Shown here one piece after another: positions 17,086 through 24,974 of a stretch of DNA of 62,590 bases (position 1 is the stretch's first letter; the number at the start of each line of letters is the position of its first letter). This DNA comes from Oxalobacter sp. GTDB lineage: Bacteria > Pseudomonadota > Gammaproteobacteria > Burkholderiales > Burkholderiaceae_D. Under the pieces are notes generated by a model that was not told the origin of the DNA, did not search any database, and saw only the letters and a list, made by a program, of their open reading frames with translations. The position numbers were made by a program, and so were the translations under genes. The stretch covers positions 1 through 62,590 of the forward strand of contig JAHAYL010000061.1 in the NCBI GenBank assembly GCA_018384065.1. The letters are read 5' to 3'.

Positions 17086-17451
17086 TCAGTGTCTGTTCTG
17101 CCTGAACGGATTGGCAATATGGCCATTATCGGGTTGGGATGGTTCAATACCGTTTTTCCGGGAAATTTCCGGCTTCCTCTTTTTCCAGTTGGTCCAAGCT
17201 ATCCAAACCCCAATGACAAAGACAATCGGGGTCACAACCATATCCAGGCGATGGTACCGCATGCCGCTGATGGCACCAACCAGCCCGGCAATGCCGGCTG
17301 CAATAACGATATCCAGCCAGAGGGGGCGCACAGCATGCACCTGCTTACGGCTCATCAACCGCCAAAGCAGATAGCCTAAAAACCAGATACAGAAAAACAG
17401 GAATGCACGGAAAAAGCCCTTTGCCAGTGCATTCATCACGATATTGAGCAT
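17086..17451 (-). CDS. Small multi-pass membrane protein
   Basis: The 121-residue protein has about three hydrophobic segments: FFRAFLFFCIWFLGYLLWRL, WLDIVIAAGIAGLVGAI and MVVTPIVFVIGVWIAW. A hydrophilic, positively charged tail (KKRKPEISRKN) ends it. It is 28 bases upstream of Sel1 paralogue B on the same strand and so is probably the first gene of the operon, or its second after the zinc-ribbon gene. No family recognised. Confidence 0.7.
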   Translation of the reverse strand: MLNIVMNALAKGFFRAFLFFCIWFLGYLLWRLMSRKQVHAVRPLWLDIVIAAGIAGLVGAISGMRYHRLDMVVTPIVFVIGVWIAWTNWKKRKPEISRKNGIEPSQPDNGHIANPFRQNRH

Positions 17452-17595
17452 TCAGAATACCTCTGGCTCAAGTATAGCATCACCGGATAGCCCATCTGTG
17501 AAACAGCTTTCCGGGAACCATTCCATGTAAAGCAACTGTTGTGAAAAAAGCAGTTCCCGATAAGCTGTCAGATACCCGATACAGGAAACGCCGCC

Positions 17596-18327
17596 CTACA
17601 GCTGGCTGCTGCTTTCTTCCAATGCAGTCCCGTCTTCTGCACCAGCCAATGCCGCTGTCCCTTTCTGTGGGGAACTGCCTGCTTCAATACGGGAAAGACA
17701 CTGTTCCAGCCAGACCCGGGTCACCTTATCCGTCTCAGTGCCAGACAGGGAGCGCCTCAAAAGCCTCAGCAGACGCTTGAGCATGGCATTCCAGTATGGC
17801 GGCCATTGATTGGTCCCAGACCACCGCAGATGCTTGGACAGGCTGAATTGGATATCCAATGACCATTGCATCTGGCTTGGACCTTCTGCCCCCTCATACC
17901 GCTTTGCCCATTCGAGCAGCAGGTTGTCCTTGAGCAGTTTCTTTGTAAAGGCATTCCAGAGCTTGCCATTGACCCATAAGGCAGGACGGTTGGGGATGAT
18001 GACATCCTGGATGGAATAGTCAACAACCGCCATGATGACCTTGTCAATCGGGTAAATCTCTACTGTTGTATGCCCGTTGGCAGCATCACCGATGGAAAGG
18101 CAGAAACGGGAAATGGTTTCTGCAGGATAACGGGGACGGCTCCTGCCAAAATCCTTCTGGCACTTGTGGCACCAGTATTCACGGGAACTTTCTTTCTTTT
18201 TACCTTTCTTGATACGGACATGGCCTTTTTCCACTTCATTGAAAAGCTTTTCCGTGAAAATATGCTTGCCCCACCGGTTCTCGGCAATACGCTTGCTGCC
18301 ACATTTTGGACAGATAATCCTGGTCAT
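17596..18327 (-). CDS. Zinc-ribbon hypothetical protein
   Basis: The start at 18327 (MTRIICPKCGSK) has GGAGCTGAA directly upstream. The 243-residue protein has a split N-terminal zinc ribbon: CPKC at residues 6-9 and CHKC near 53-56, separated by a basic Lys-rich stretch (VRIKKGKKKESSREYW). The remaining two thirds are alpha/beta with no domain I recognise, and the C-terminus is Ala/Gly/Ser-rich and low in complexity. It ends 144 bases before the small membrane protein gene on the same strand. Nucleic-acid binding is plausible from the basic ribbon but unproven. Confidence 0.7.
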   Translation of the reverse strand: MTRIICPKCGSKRIAENRWGKHIFTEKLFNEVEKGHVRIKKGKKKESSREYWCHKCQKDFGRSRPRYPAETISRFCLSIGDAANGHTTVEIYPIDKVIMAVVDYSIQDVIIPNRPALWVNGKLWNAFTKKLLKDNLLLEWAKRYEGAEGPSQMQWSLDIQFSLSKHLRWSGTNQWPPYWNAMLKRLLRLLRRSLSGTETDKVTRVWLEQCLSRIEAGSSPQKGTAALAGAEDGTALEESSSQL

Positions 18328-18495
18328 TTCAGCTCCAATCATTATTTCCGGCAACAATAGCCAAGGATATGATTTTTTTCAAGTATCCAGTTCCCAAGAA
18401 TCTTCCTGATTGGACAAGGATTGAGGATTCCTCTTTGTCTTGGCAGGTTTTTTGGGGTATAACGCTATCCTGTCTCTCCATCCGAAGGAATTGAA

Positions 18496-18936
18496 ATGCT
18501 GCCACAGGTTCCAGAAAAACTGACTTATCAAGGCAAACGCTGTGACCTGCCATACGAACAACCACTGGAAGCCTGGTTTGAGGCGAATGGAAACCGACCT
18601 GCCTTCCATGTCCCGCATACCGCTTTATGGCGTGGCTATGTCGGTACATGGGAACTGGAAGATGGGAAGCTTTACCTGACTGGTGTGGAAGGGATGCTGG
18701 ACAACGGTCAGGTTGTTGACTTGGAATCCCTCTTTCCTGATGCTGGCAGACGGGTTTTCGCATCATGGTATTCCGGCACATTCAGCTTGCCCCAAGGTGA
18801 ACTGCAGAATGCAATATGCATCGGTTATTCATCGGTCTATGAACGGTATCTTGTCTTGACCATTGACAAGGGAAACGTTGTGGCATGCCATTATGAGACA
18901 AACGATGACGCCACCTGTTACGGTCTGGGTGTCTGA
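18496..18936 (+). CDS. Conserved hypothetical protein with WRGYVGTWE motif
   Basis: The 146-residue cytosolic protein contains HTALWRGYVGTWELEDGKLYLTG and SLFPDAGRRVFASWYSGTFSLPQGE. I recognise this combination from a widespread family of uncharacterised bacterial proteins, with no assigned function. There is no signal peptide or membrane segment. It is divergent from the zinc-ribbon gene and convergent with the LysR gene, so it forms a single-gene unit. Confidence 0.75.
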   Translation: MLPQVPEKLTYQGKRCDLPYEQPLEAWFEANGNRPAFHVPHTALWRGYVGTWELEDGKLYLTGVEGMLDNGQVVDLESLFPDAGRRVFASWYSGTFSLPQGELQNAICIGYSSVYERYLVLTIDKGNVVACHYETNDDATCYGLGV

Positions 18937-18957
18937 CCTTACAGCCTTACAGTTCCC

Positions 18958-19860
18958 CTATGGATTCCACGCCTTTATCCGGCTTGCCGCCAATATGCGT
19001 TCAATGCCGACATGATTGATTTTCCTGTCCAGATAGATGGCGTAATACTTTTCTTCCATACCTTCCATCTCACCGACAGGGATACTGTGATAACGCTCTT
19101 TCATTTCATCCAGCAGGGAATAAGGCGCATGGAAAAGCCCCATGCCCTGCGAAGCAAACGCTTTCAGCAATGCAGAATCTGAAAACTCACCAACAATCTT
19201 CGGCTTGATGTCTTTCTGGTCAAACCACCTGTTGAGACGGATCCTGACCGCGTGGTTCTTTGTCGGCATGAGGAATGGCGCACCATTCAGGCTCTGGGGA
19301 AAATTGTTCCGGTACTGTTCCGCGAGTTCAGGAATACCGTATATCCAGACTTTTGCTGAACACAGATGATGGTTATGGAAACGCATGCTGTCCGTAATGT
19401 CAGCGGGTTTCTGCCCAAGTACCAGATCAAGGCGGTGCAAGGCCAGGTCCTCAAGCAGGTCATCATATCCCCCTTCATAACACTCAATATGCAGTCGGGG
19501 AATCTGCAATGCAGGGGACAACAGGTTGACTATCTGTGATTTAGGCAGGGAATCTGAAACGCCGACCGTCAGACGGATATGTCCGATATCCATATCCTGC
19601 ATGGTCTCCTGCATCTGCTCGCCCAGCTGGAAAATCCGGTCAGCATATTCCATCGCCACACGCCCTGCTTCTGTTATGGAAAGCCGCCTGCCCTGCTGGG
19701 TGAAAAGGACTTTCCCAAGGTTTTTTTCCAACAGGGAAAGCTGCATACTGATAGTCTGGACAGCGACCCCAATCTGTTCAGCCGCCTTGGTAATGCTGCC
19801 TTCCTTTGCTGTCATCCAGAAATAATATAAATGACGGTAATTTAGCGCGGCTTTCTTCAT
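18958..19860 (-). CDS. LysR family regulator, NhaR-like
   Basis: The start at 19860 (MKKAALNYRHLYYFW) follows GGTGGAAT; an ATG five codons upstream has no ribosome-binding site. The 300-residue protein has a LysR helix-turn-helix (HLYYFWMTAKEGSITKAAEQIGVAVQTISMQLSLLEKNLGKVLF pattern, residues 10-55) and a two-lobe effector domain. The phrase YxHLYYFWxxAKEGSI and RRLxxTEAGRVAxxYAD are typical of NhaR, the sodium-responsive activator of a Na+/H+ antiporter gene. No antiporter gene is adjacent, so the target is unknown. Confidence 0.85.
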   Translation of the reverse strand: MKKAALNYRHLYYFWMTAKEGSITKAAEQIGVAVQTISMQLSLLEKNLGKVLFTQQGRRLSITEAGRVAMEYADRIFQLGEQMQETMQDMDIGHIRLTVGVSDSLPKSQIVNLLSPALQIPRLHIECYEGGYDDLLEDLALHRLDLVLGQKPADITDSMRFHNHHLCSAKVWIYGIPELAEQYRNNFPQSLNGAPFLMPTKNHAVRIRLNRWFDQKDIKPKIVGEFSDSALLKAFASQGMGLFHAPYSLLDEMKERYHSIPVGEMEGMEEKYYAIYLDRKINHVGIERILAASRIKAWNP

Positions 19861-20436
19861 ATTCCACCCATTCAATACGGTTTTATAAAAACGTTTTTTT
19901 ACAGGTCAAAAAATCCAACGATATCAAAGGGGACTTAAAATGCACCGATGCCATTTTCAGGTTTCCATTCCACATTGGATTGAAATTGAAATTCAAAAGT
20001 ACTCTATACAAGACTTATATATGTCAACATATGCATAGGAAATGTATTTTATAATATTCAGAATTAAAAATTTCTGAAATTATTTATATTTTTCAAACCT
20101 TATCTATAAATGCAAATTGATACATATATAATACTTTTCATAATTGAATTGTCCTCTAAGGTCTGGAATATAGAGATAATCAGCACAAAAAACAACCTTA
20201 AAAACAGAATATTTTATGGAATATTCCAAAAAGAAACAGACCCCGGCATTAAAGTTGTTGATTGTCTTCTTTATAAAAGCATCCGCCAACAGATTCAGCA
20301 ATATGACAGGATTGGGAAAACCCTTTTCTTTTGAATTTTGTTTCCTGAAAATTTTTATCTTATAACAGGATTTCAACGGATTGATGCCAATTCGCAACGG
20401 AAAGCTTCAGAAAACAGAACCGTTCCCCTTCTTTTA
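19861..20436. other. AT-rich intergenic region, no convincing gene
   Basis: This stretch is markedly AT-rich compared with its surroundings. Short open frames exist on both strands (for example 20110-20334 on plus and 20104-20397 on minus), but they lack ribosome-binding sites, recognisable domains and the codon usage of nearby genes. It includes the upstream region of the LysR gene. The 3' boundary is an FNR-type box. Confidence 0.6.
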
Positions 20437-20450
20437 TTGATATACATCAA
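20437..20450. promoter_or_regulatory. FNR/ANR-type binding site
   Basis: TTGAT-ATAC-ATCAA is an exact match to the FNR-family consensus TTGATnnnnATCAA. Its centre at 20443.5 would put a class II transcription start near 20485, with a weak AT-rich -10 around 20473-20479. A second possible -10, CATAAT at 20501-20506, would give a start near 20513 with the box at about -70. No protein-coding gene follows on the plus strand before a terminator. Confidence 0.7.
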
Positions 20451-20484
20451 TAAAATTGAACAATCCTTCACTTTTTATTGAAAG

Positions 20485-20567
20485 CACCCTTCTGTTTCTG
20501 CATAATGGAATTCCCTATTCAAGTTTTGTTTTTCCTGACCATGCCTTCTTGGCATGGTCTTTTTTTT
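20485..20567 (+). ncRNA. Candidate FNR-controlled small RNA
   Basis: Between the FNR box (20437-20450) and a strong terminator (20537-20567) there is no open frame of note. A transcript starting 41.5 bases from the box centre would be about 83 nt; from the alternative -10 it would be about 55 nt. The 5' half is unstructured and pyrimidine-rich (CACCCTTCTGTTTCTG), as in Hfq-dependent seed regions, and the 3' end is a GC hairpin with a U tract. FnrS in enterobacteria and AniS in Neisseria are known FNR-driven RNAs; homology to them is not claimed. Confidence 0.5.
20537..20567 (+). terminator. Strong rho-independent terminator
   Basis: GACCATGCC (20537-20545) pairs perfectly with GGCATGGTC (20551-20559) around a 5-base loop and is followed by eight T residues (20560-20567). 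There is no protein gene just upstream on this strand, which is why the preceding segment is proposed as a small RNA. Confidence 0.9.
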
Positions 20568-20673
20568 GAAGGAAACAGAAGGACAGGACGACAATAGTGG
20601 ATAAGACCCTCAGTAAGAGGAAACTCCCTGTTGAAGAGGGGATGAGACTGCAACCGCAAGAAAACCAGTGCCA

Positions 20674-21111
20674 TCAAGTGAAATTCATGATGGCAAAGGC
20701 AATCAATGCGCCGATTGCCGTTGAGATTGCCGCCATGACAAGGTACATCTTGCGGGCACCAGCCGGCACCGTTGCAGTACAGCCAGCTGACATATATTCC
20801 TGAAACTCTTCGACTTCAGCCGCTTTCTGCTCGACAGGCACAGCTTGGACAATAGGATAAATCCCTTCCGCCGGCACCAGTTCAGGCGGCATGATGATGG
20901 GACCACAGGCACAGGTTCCTGCAGGTAAATCAGCGGCAGCAAAGAAAGCGGTGTTTTTCATGGCGTTACCGTATGCAGAAGAAAAGAAGTCCTTTACAGG
21001 AGACATTCTTATTATATCGGCATCTTTGAAGATATCATCAGATTTATCCATTTTATGCCTGTTCTGTCTGTCTCTTTCCACATTTACTGGTTCTTTGCTG
21101 CCTGCCATCAT
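20674..21111 (-). CDS. Hypothetical protein with C-terminal membrane anchor
   Basis: The 145-residue product starts after GTGGAGA; an ATG at 21051 (MDKSDDIFKDAD) is an alternative. The N-terminal 45 residues are charged. A middle segment is Pro/Ala-rich with AGTCACGPIIMPPELVPAEG and EEFQEYMSAGCTATVP. The last ~22 residues (MYLVMAAISTAIGALIAFAIM) form a single membrane helix, so it looks tail-anchored with the bulk in the cytosol. No family recognised. Codon use looks like the chromosome's, unlike the AT-rich region next to it. Confidence 0.6.
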   Translation of the reverse strand: MMAGSKEPVNVERDRQNRHKMDKSDDIFKDADIIRMSPVKDFFSSAYGNAMKNTAFFAAADLPAGTCACGPIIMPPELVPAEGIYPIVQAVPVEQKAAEVEEFQEYMSAGCTATVPAGARKMYLVMAAISTAIGALIAFAIMNFT

Positions 21112-21335
21112 TCTCCACTAAACCGCAACATCACCGTGCGCATCCCCTGCATGATTCCTTCCATTATGTAATGGGATATTTCCAGTCAACTGGACCGGTA
21201 TGCCATTGGGTGCCTGGATGCCTGCCTTGGATGTTTCCATTTTTTACAAATCAAATCAGGGAATTGCTTCGATTTATTGTCATTTTCAGTTAAAATATAG
21301 GTTTCGCTTTTATCCGGATTTTCCACGTAAAGAAC

Positions 21336-22022
21336 ATGTCTCAAGATACCCTGAAGCTTTCTGCCGCCCGGGCTGCAATCCAGTATGTCCCTGAGGGAAA
21401 AGTCATTGGTGTTGGAACGGGTTCAACCGCCAATTTCTTCATTGATGAACTGGCAGGAATCAAAGGCCGGATTGCAGGTGCCGTAGCATCTTCAGAAGCA
21501 ACCGCAGAACGCCTTTCATCACATGGCATCAAGGTGTTCGGACTGGATGAGATTGACGCCCCTTTGCCGGTCTATATTGATGGTGCTGATGAAATCACCC
21601 ATTCCGGTGCAATGATCAAGGGCGGAGGCGGTGCCTTGACCCGTGAAAAAATCATTGCTTCAGTTGCAGAAAAATTCATCTGCATTGCTGACGGTTCAAA
21701 ACTGGTGGAACGTTTAGGCAGTTTTCCCCTGCCGGTCGAGGTGATTCCAATGGCGTGGAGACCGCTCAGCAGCAGGCTTGCCGCTTTGTACGGAGGAAGC
21801 CCTGCATTGAGGATCCGTGAAGGCAAACCTTTCATAACGGATAACGGCAACTATATTTTGGATATCGCGGGATTGACGGTTGAAGACCCGCGAAGGATGG
21901 AAGCTGAAATCAACCAACTGGCAGGCGTTGTCACGGTCGGTCTGTTTGCATGCCAAGGCGCCAGCATCTGCCTGCTGGGCACTGGACAGGGTGTACAGAC
22001 ATTACACTTCAGAACCTGCTGA
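21336..22022 (+). CDS. rpiA: Ribose-5-phosphate isomerase A
   Basis: RpiA interconverts ribose 5-phosphate and ribulose 5-phosphate in the pentose phosphate pathway. The 228-residue sequence carries the family motifs in order: [14 protein letters not shown] (phosphate loop), VYIDGADEI with the catalytic Asp, [25 protein letters not shown] with the catalytic Glu and Lys, and DNGNYILDI. It is slightly longer than the usual ~220 residues because the C-terminus after GTGQGVQTL is extended by a few residues (HFRTC). Confidence 0.95.
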   Translation: MSQDTLKLSAARAAIQYVPEGKVIGVGTGSTANFFIDELAGIKGRIAGAVASSEATAERLSSHGIKVFGLDEIDAPLPVYIDGADEITHSGAMIKGGGGALTREKIIASVAEKFICIADGSKLVERLGSFPLPVEVIPMAWRPLSSRLAALYGGSPALRIREGKPFITDNGNYILDIAGLTVEDPRRMEAEINQLAGVVTVGLFACQGASICLLGTGQGVQTLHFRTC

Positions 22023-22049
22023 CCCAGCTGAAACAATAAAGGATTTTGG

Positions 22050-22092
22050 GCAGCCTGATGGGCTGCTGTGGCACTGTTCAATTGAACAGTGC
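22050..22092. repeat. Hairpin and 22-base perfect palindrome after rpiA
   Basis: GCAGCC-TGATG-GGCTGC (22050-22066) forms a small hairpin. Directly after it, 22071-22092 is a perfect 22-base palindrome with half-site GCACTGTTCAA. No T tract follows either, so classical termination is unlikely. The palindrome lies 15 bases before the transglycosylase gene and could be an operator or an RNA-processing hairpin. Confidence 0.65.
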
Positions 22093-22107
22093 TGAATAGG
22101 ATTTTCA

Positions 22108-23892
22108 ATGAAGGATTTTTTTAGAAAACTGTTTGCGGTGGCTTGTGCCGGCTGCCTCCCATTCCTGGCACCATCACTGCAGGCCCGCGATATTTCGTTG
22201 CCGAAATACAGCTGGCATACAGACTTTGGCGCATACCATACCAATGCCTACCCGGAATCTGGAACGGCTTCAGTCCAGAATGATCCACTGACTGAAATCC
22301 TGTCTGTCAACGCGGTTGATGTCTGGGGACGCATCCGTTCCGGTTTCGGTATCCAACCACTCGACAACCATCTGGTTTCCGTACATGAGAAATACTACGC
22401 AAAACGTGGTGAATATTTCCAACGGACCACCAAACGGGCTGAACGTTACCTTTTCCATATCGTCCAGGAATGCGAACGGCGGAATATGCCGACTGAACTG
22501 GCTTTACTGCCTTTCATCGAGTCGTCCTTCAATCCACATGCCCATTCCCCGGCAAAGGCTGAAGGACTATGGCAGTTCATTCCGAGCACCGGCAGGCACT
22601 ATAGCCTTTCCCAGAATACCTTCCAGGATAAACGGCGGGACATCATCGCTTCAACCGATGCGGCACTGACATACCTGCAACGCCTTTATGATATGTTCGG
22701 GGACTGGCATCTGGCATTGGCTTCCTATAACTGGGGGGAAGGCAATGTGATGAAAGCAACCAGGAAAGCTGAGGCGGCAGGCCGTGAAATCTCTTTCAAC
22801 GGCATCTTCCCTTATATGCCTGCCGAAACGAAGAACTATGTTCCAAAACTGTTGGCAGTCAAGAACCTGGTTGCTCGACCTGACCTGTTTGGTATCCGTC
22901 TGCCGGAAATCGACAACAGCCCTTATTTTGTGAAAATCGGGAAGACCAAAGATATTGATGTCGCTGTTGCCGCCAAGCTGGCAGAAATGCCATTGGATGA
23001 ATTCAAGGCATTGAACCCTCAATACCGCTATGTGATTCCGGGAGGCAACTCTGTCCATATCCTGTTGCCAAAGGACAAAGCACGGCGTTTCCAGCGCAAC
23101 CTGCTGAGCTGGTCCCGTCCATTGTCATCCTGGACATCGTACCAAGTGACTGAATCCCGTGAGAGGATTGAGGATATCGCCCAGAAACTCAATGTATCGC
23201 CGGAAGCCATCCGCCAGGCAAACAACATCCCTTACCGGAAGGCACTGAAATTCGGCTCTACCATCCTGGTGCCCAGGACAGCAAGTTTCAACCGGGACAT
23301 TGCCCCTGGTGTCTTGGACAATGCGTTCATTGCGTACACATCAGATTACAGCCGTCCAACCCCTTCGGAGGAAACACAGAACGTCGAAGACTCTGTTGAC
23401 CTGAAACCATCGTCTCAGATGAAACCAACCGACGTGCTGAAGGAACAGCCAAGATACAAACGGAATGCAGACACCAGACCCCCGGTATGGAATACGGGTG
23501 CTGCTGCGCCAAAAACCAACGCAGCCTTCACATCGACAAGAAAGCCTGATGTCATCATTGCCAGAAGCAAAAACAATCAGAAAGACCAGAAAGCTGCTGA
23601 CCGCCGCTATGAACAGAAGCCTTCCCGTGTAAAAACCACACTGCAGGCGAAGGACCGGAAAAAACGCCAACCTGCTAACGGCAGTTTGCAGAAAACAAAT
23701 GTCAGGCAGGAACGCGGGAAAAAAGCCGTTCCTGAGAGGCCGGCCAGAAACAGACCACACGCCAAGGAATCGGCAGTAAAGACGGTAACATATGCAAAAG
23801 ACCACAGGAAAAGTGCTACAGCATCAGTGAAACCAGCAAAAACTGCCAAGGATTCCAGCAAAAAGGTTGTGGCAAAAAACCGAAAAAGGTAA
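22108..23892 (+). CDS. mltD: Membrane-bound lytic murein transglycosylase, MltD type
   Basis: The protein cleaves peptidoglycan glycan strands to 1,6-anhydro ends. A signal peptide (to about residue 26) leads into the periplasm. A Lys/SLT domain at about 105-240 carries the catalytic Glu in PFIESSFNPHAHSPAKAEGLWQFIPSTG and the ASYNWGEGNV motif. At about 345-393 there is a LysM cell-wall-binding repeat (YQVTESRERIEDIAQKLNV...TILVPR). The last ~170 residues are a disordered Lys/Arg/Ala/Pro-rich tail, giving 594 residues, longer than E. coli MltD (about 450). No lipobox is evident, so anchoring may differ from the E. coli lipoprotein. Confidence 0.9.
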   Translation: MKDFFRKLFAVACAGCLPFLAPSLQARDISLPKYSWHTDFGAYHTNAYPESGTASVQNDPLTEILSVNAVDVWGRIRSGFGIQPLDNHLVSVHEKYYAKRGEYFQRTTKRAERYLFHIVQECERRNMPTELALLPFIESSFNPHAHSPAKAEGLWQFIPSTGRHYSLSQNTFQDKRRDIIASTDAALTYLQRLYDMFGDWHLALASYNWGEGNVMKATRKAEAAGREISFNGIFPYMPAETKNYVPKLLAVKNLVARPDLFGIRLPEIDNSPYFVKIGKTKDIDVAVAAKLAEMPLDEFKALNPQYRYVIPGGNSVHILLPKDKARRFQRNLLSWSRPLSSWTSYQVTESRERIEDIAQKLNVSPEAIRQANNIPYRKALKFGSTILVPRTASFNRDIAPGVLDNAFIAYTSDYSRPTPSEETQNVEDSVDLKPSSQMKPTDVLKEQPRYKRNADTRPPVWNTGAAAPKTNAAFTSTRKPDVIIARSKNNQKDQKAADRRYEQKPSRVKTTLQAKDRKKRQPANGSLQKTNVRQERGKKAVPERPARNRPHAKESAVKTVTYAKDHRKSATASVKPAKTAKDSSKKVVAKNRKR

Positions 23893-24062
23893 TGAAAATT
23901 TCATTTACCAGCGTATTTTCAGGTATTTGGGTGTAAAATTTCCCGAATTTTGTATGGTTTTTCTACAGGATAGCCATACATTGCCTGCTGGACTGGCGCC
24001 AACCTGCCTTTCTGGCGGCTTGAACAATATAAGGACAACTGTTTTTCTATTTGGAGTCATGC

Positions 24063-24869
24063 ATGGCTTTTCTTGAAGGTAAAAAGATTCTGATCACCGG
24101 ACTTCTGTCCAACCGTTCCATTGCATTAGGTATTGCGGAGGCATGCCGCCGTGAAGGTGCGGAACTGGCTTTCACCTATGTCGGTGAACGTTTTAAAGAC
24201 CGTATCACGGCTTTTGCCAAGGAGATGGGCAGCAGCATGGTTTATGAATGTGACGTCAGCAAAGATGAACATATTGAACATGTCTTTGCAGAAATCACCA
24301 AAGAATGGGGACGTCTCGATGGTTTGGTCCATTCCATTGGATTTGCACCACGTGAAGCAATTGCAGGGGATTTCTTTGACGGGCTGTCCCGTGAAAATTT
24401 CAGGATTGCACATGATATCTCAGCATACAGCTACCCAGCCTTGGTCAAAGCCGCACGTCCGCTGTTGGGTCCCGGGGCTTCCTGCCTTGCCCTGACTTAC
24501 CTGGGCTCCAGCCGTGCAATCCCTTATTACAACACCATGGGACTTGCCAAGGCATCCCTTGAAGCGACAGTCCGTTATATGGCTGAGTCCCTTGGCAAGA
24601 ATGGTATCCGTGTCAATGCTATTTCAGCTGGTCCCGTCAAGACTGTTGCTGCAAGTGGCATCAAAGACTTCAACATCCTGCTGAACTTTGTAGCAAAGAA
24701 TGCCCCTCTGCGCCGTAATGTCACGATTGAGGAAATCGGCAATGCTGCAGCTTTCCTGCTGTCTGATCTGGCATCCGGCATCACCGGTGAAATCACCTAT
24801 GTGGATGGTGGTTTCTCCCATGTCATGGGACTGAATACCGACGGTGTCATTGCCCAGAAAGGTGAGTAA
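24063..24869 (+). CDS. fabI: Enoyl-[acyl-carrier-protein] reductase (NADH)
   Basis: FabI reduces trans-2-enoyl-ACP in the last step of each fatty-acid elongation cycle. The start at 24063 (MAFLEGKKILITG) has GGAG eight bases upstream. The 268-residue sequence has the cofactor loop GLLSNRSIALGIAEACRREGAELAFTY typical of type I FabI, the catalytic Tyr-x6-Lys in YYNTMGLAKASLEATVRY, and the C-terminal ITGEITYVDGGFSHVMG. It is a single-gene unit ended by a 15-base-pair terminator hairpin. Confidence 0.95.
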   Translation: MAFLEGKKILITGLLSNRSIALGIAEACRREGAELAFTYVGERFKDRITAFAKEMGSSMVYECDVSKDEHIEHVFAEITKEWGRLDGLVHSIGFAPREAIAGDFFDGLSRENFRIAHDISAYSYPALVKAARPLLGPGASCLALTYLGSSRAIPYYNTMGLAKASLEATVRYMAESLGKNGIRVNAISAGPVKTVAASGIKDFNILLNFVAKNAPLRRNVTIEEIGNAAAFLLSDLASGITGEITYVDGGFSHVMGLNTDGVIAQKGE

Positions 24870-24893
24870 GCATCGGAACCTTCCCAAAAACAG

Positions 24894-24930
24894 AAATGGG
24901 CAATGATGCTGCCATCATTGCCCATTTCTT
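24894..24930. terminator. Bidirectional terminator between fabI and bepA-like gene
   Basis: Positions 24894-24908 pair perfectly with 24913-24927 (15 base pairs, loop CTGC). The stem begins AAATGGGC and ends GCCCATTT. A/T-rich flanks on both sides allow it to end fabI on the plus strand and the converging protease gene on the minus strand. Confidence 0.85.
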
Positions 24931-24974
24931 TGCCTTTCCATGATGGCTGTTCTTTGCCATCTACCATAAGCATC

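Noticed and set aside
20104-20397. Two overlapping short frames on opposite strands in the AT-rich gap
   Set aside because: There are no ribosome-binding sites and no recognised motifs; the frames are explained by low stop-codon avoidance rather than by coding.
21336-22022. Possible frameshift at the rpiA C-terminus ([10 protein letters not shown])
   Set aside because: All catalytic motifs and the final strand are in frame; a slightly extended tail is enough to explain it.
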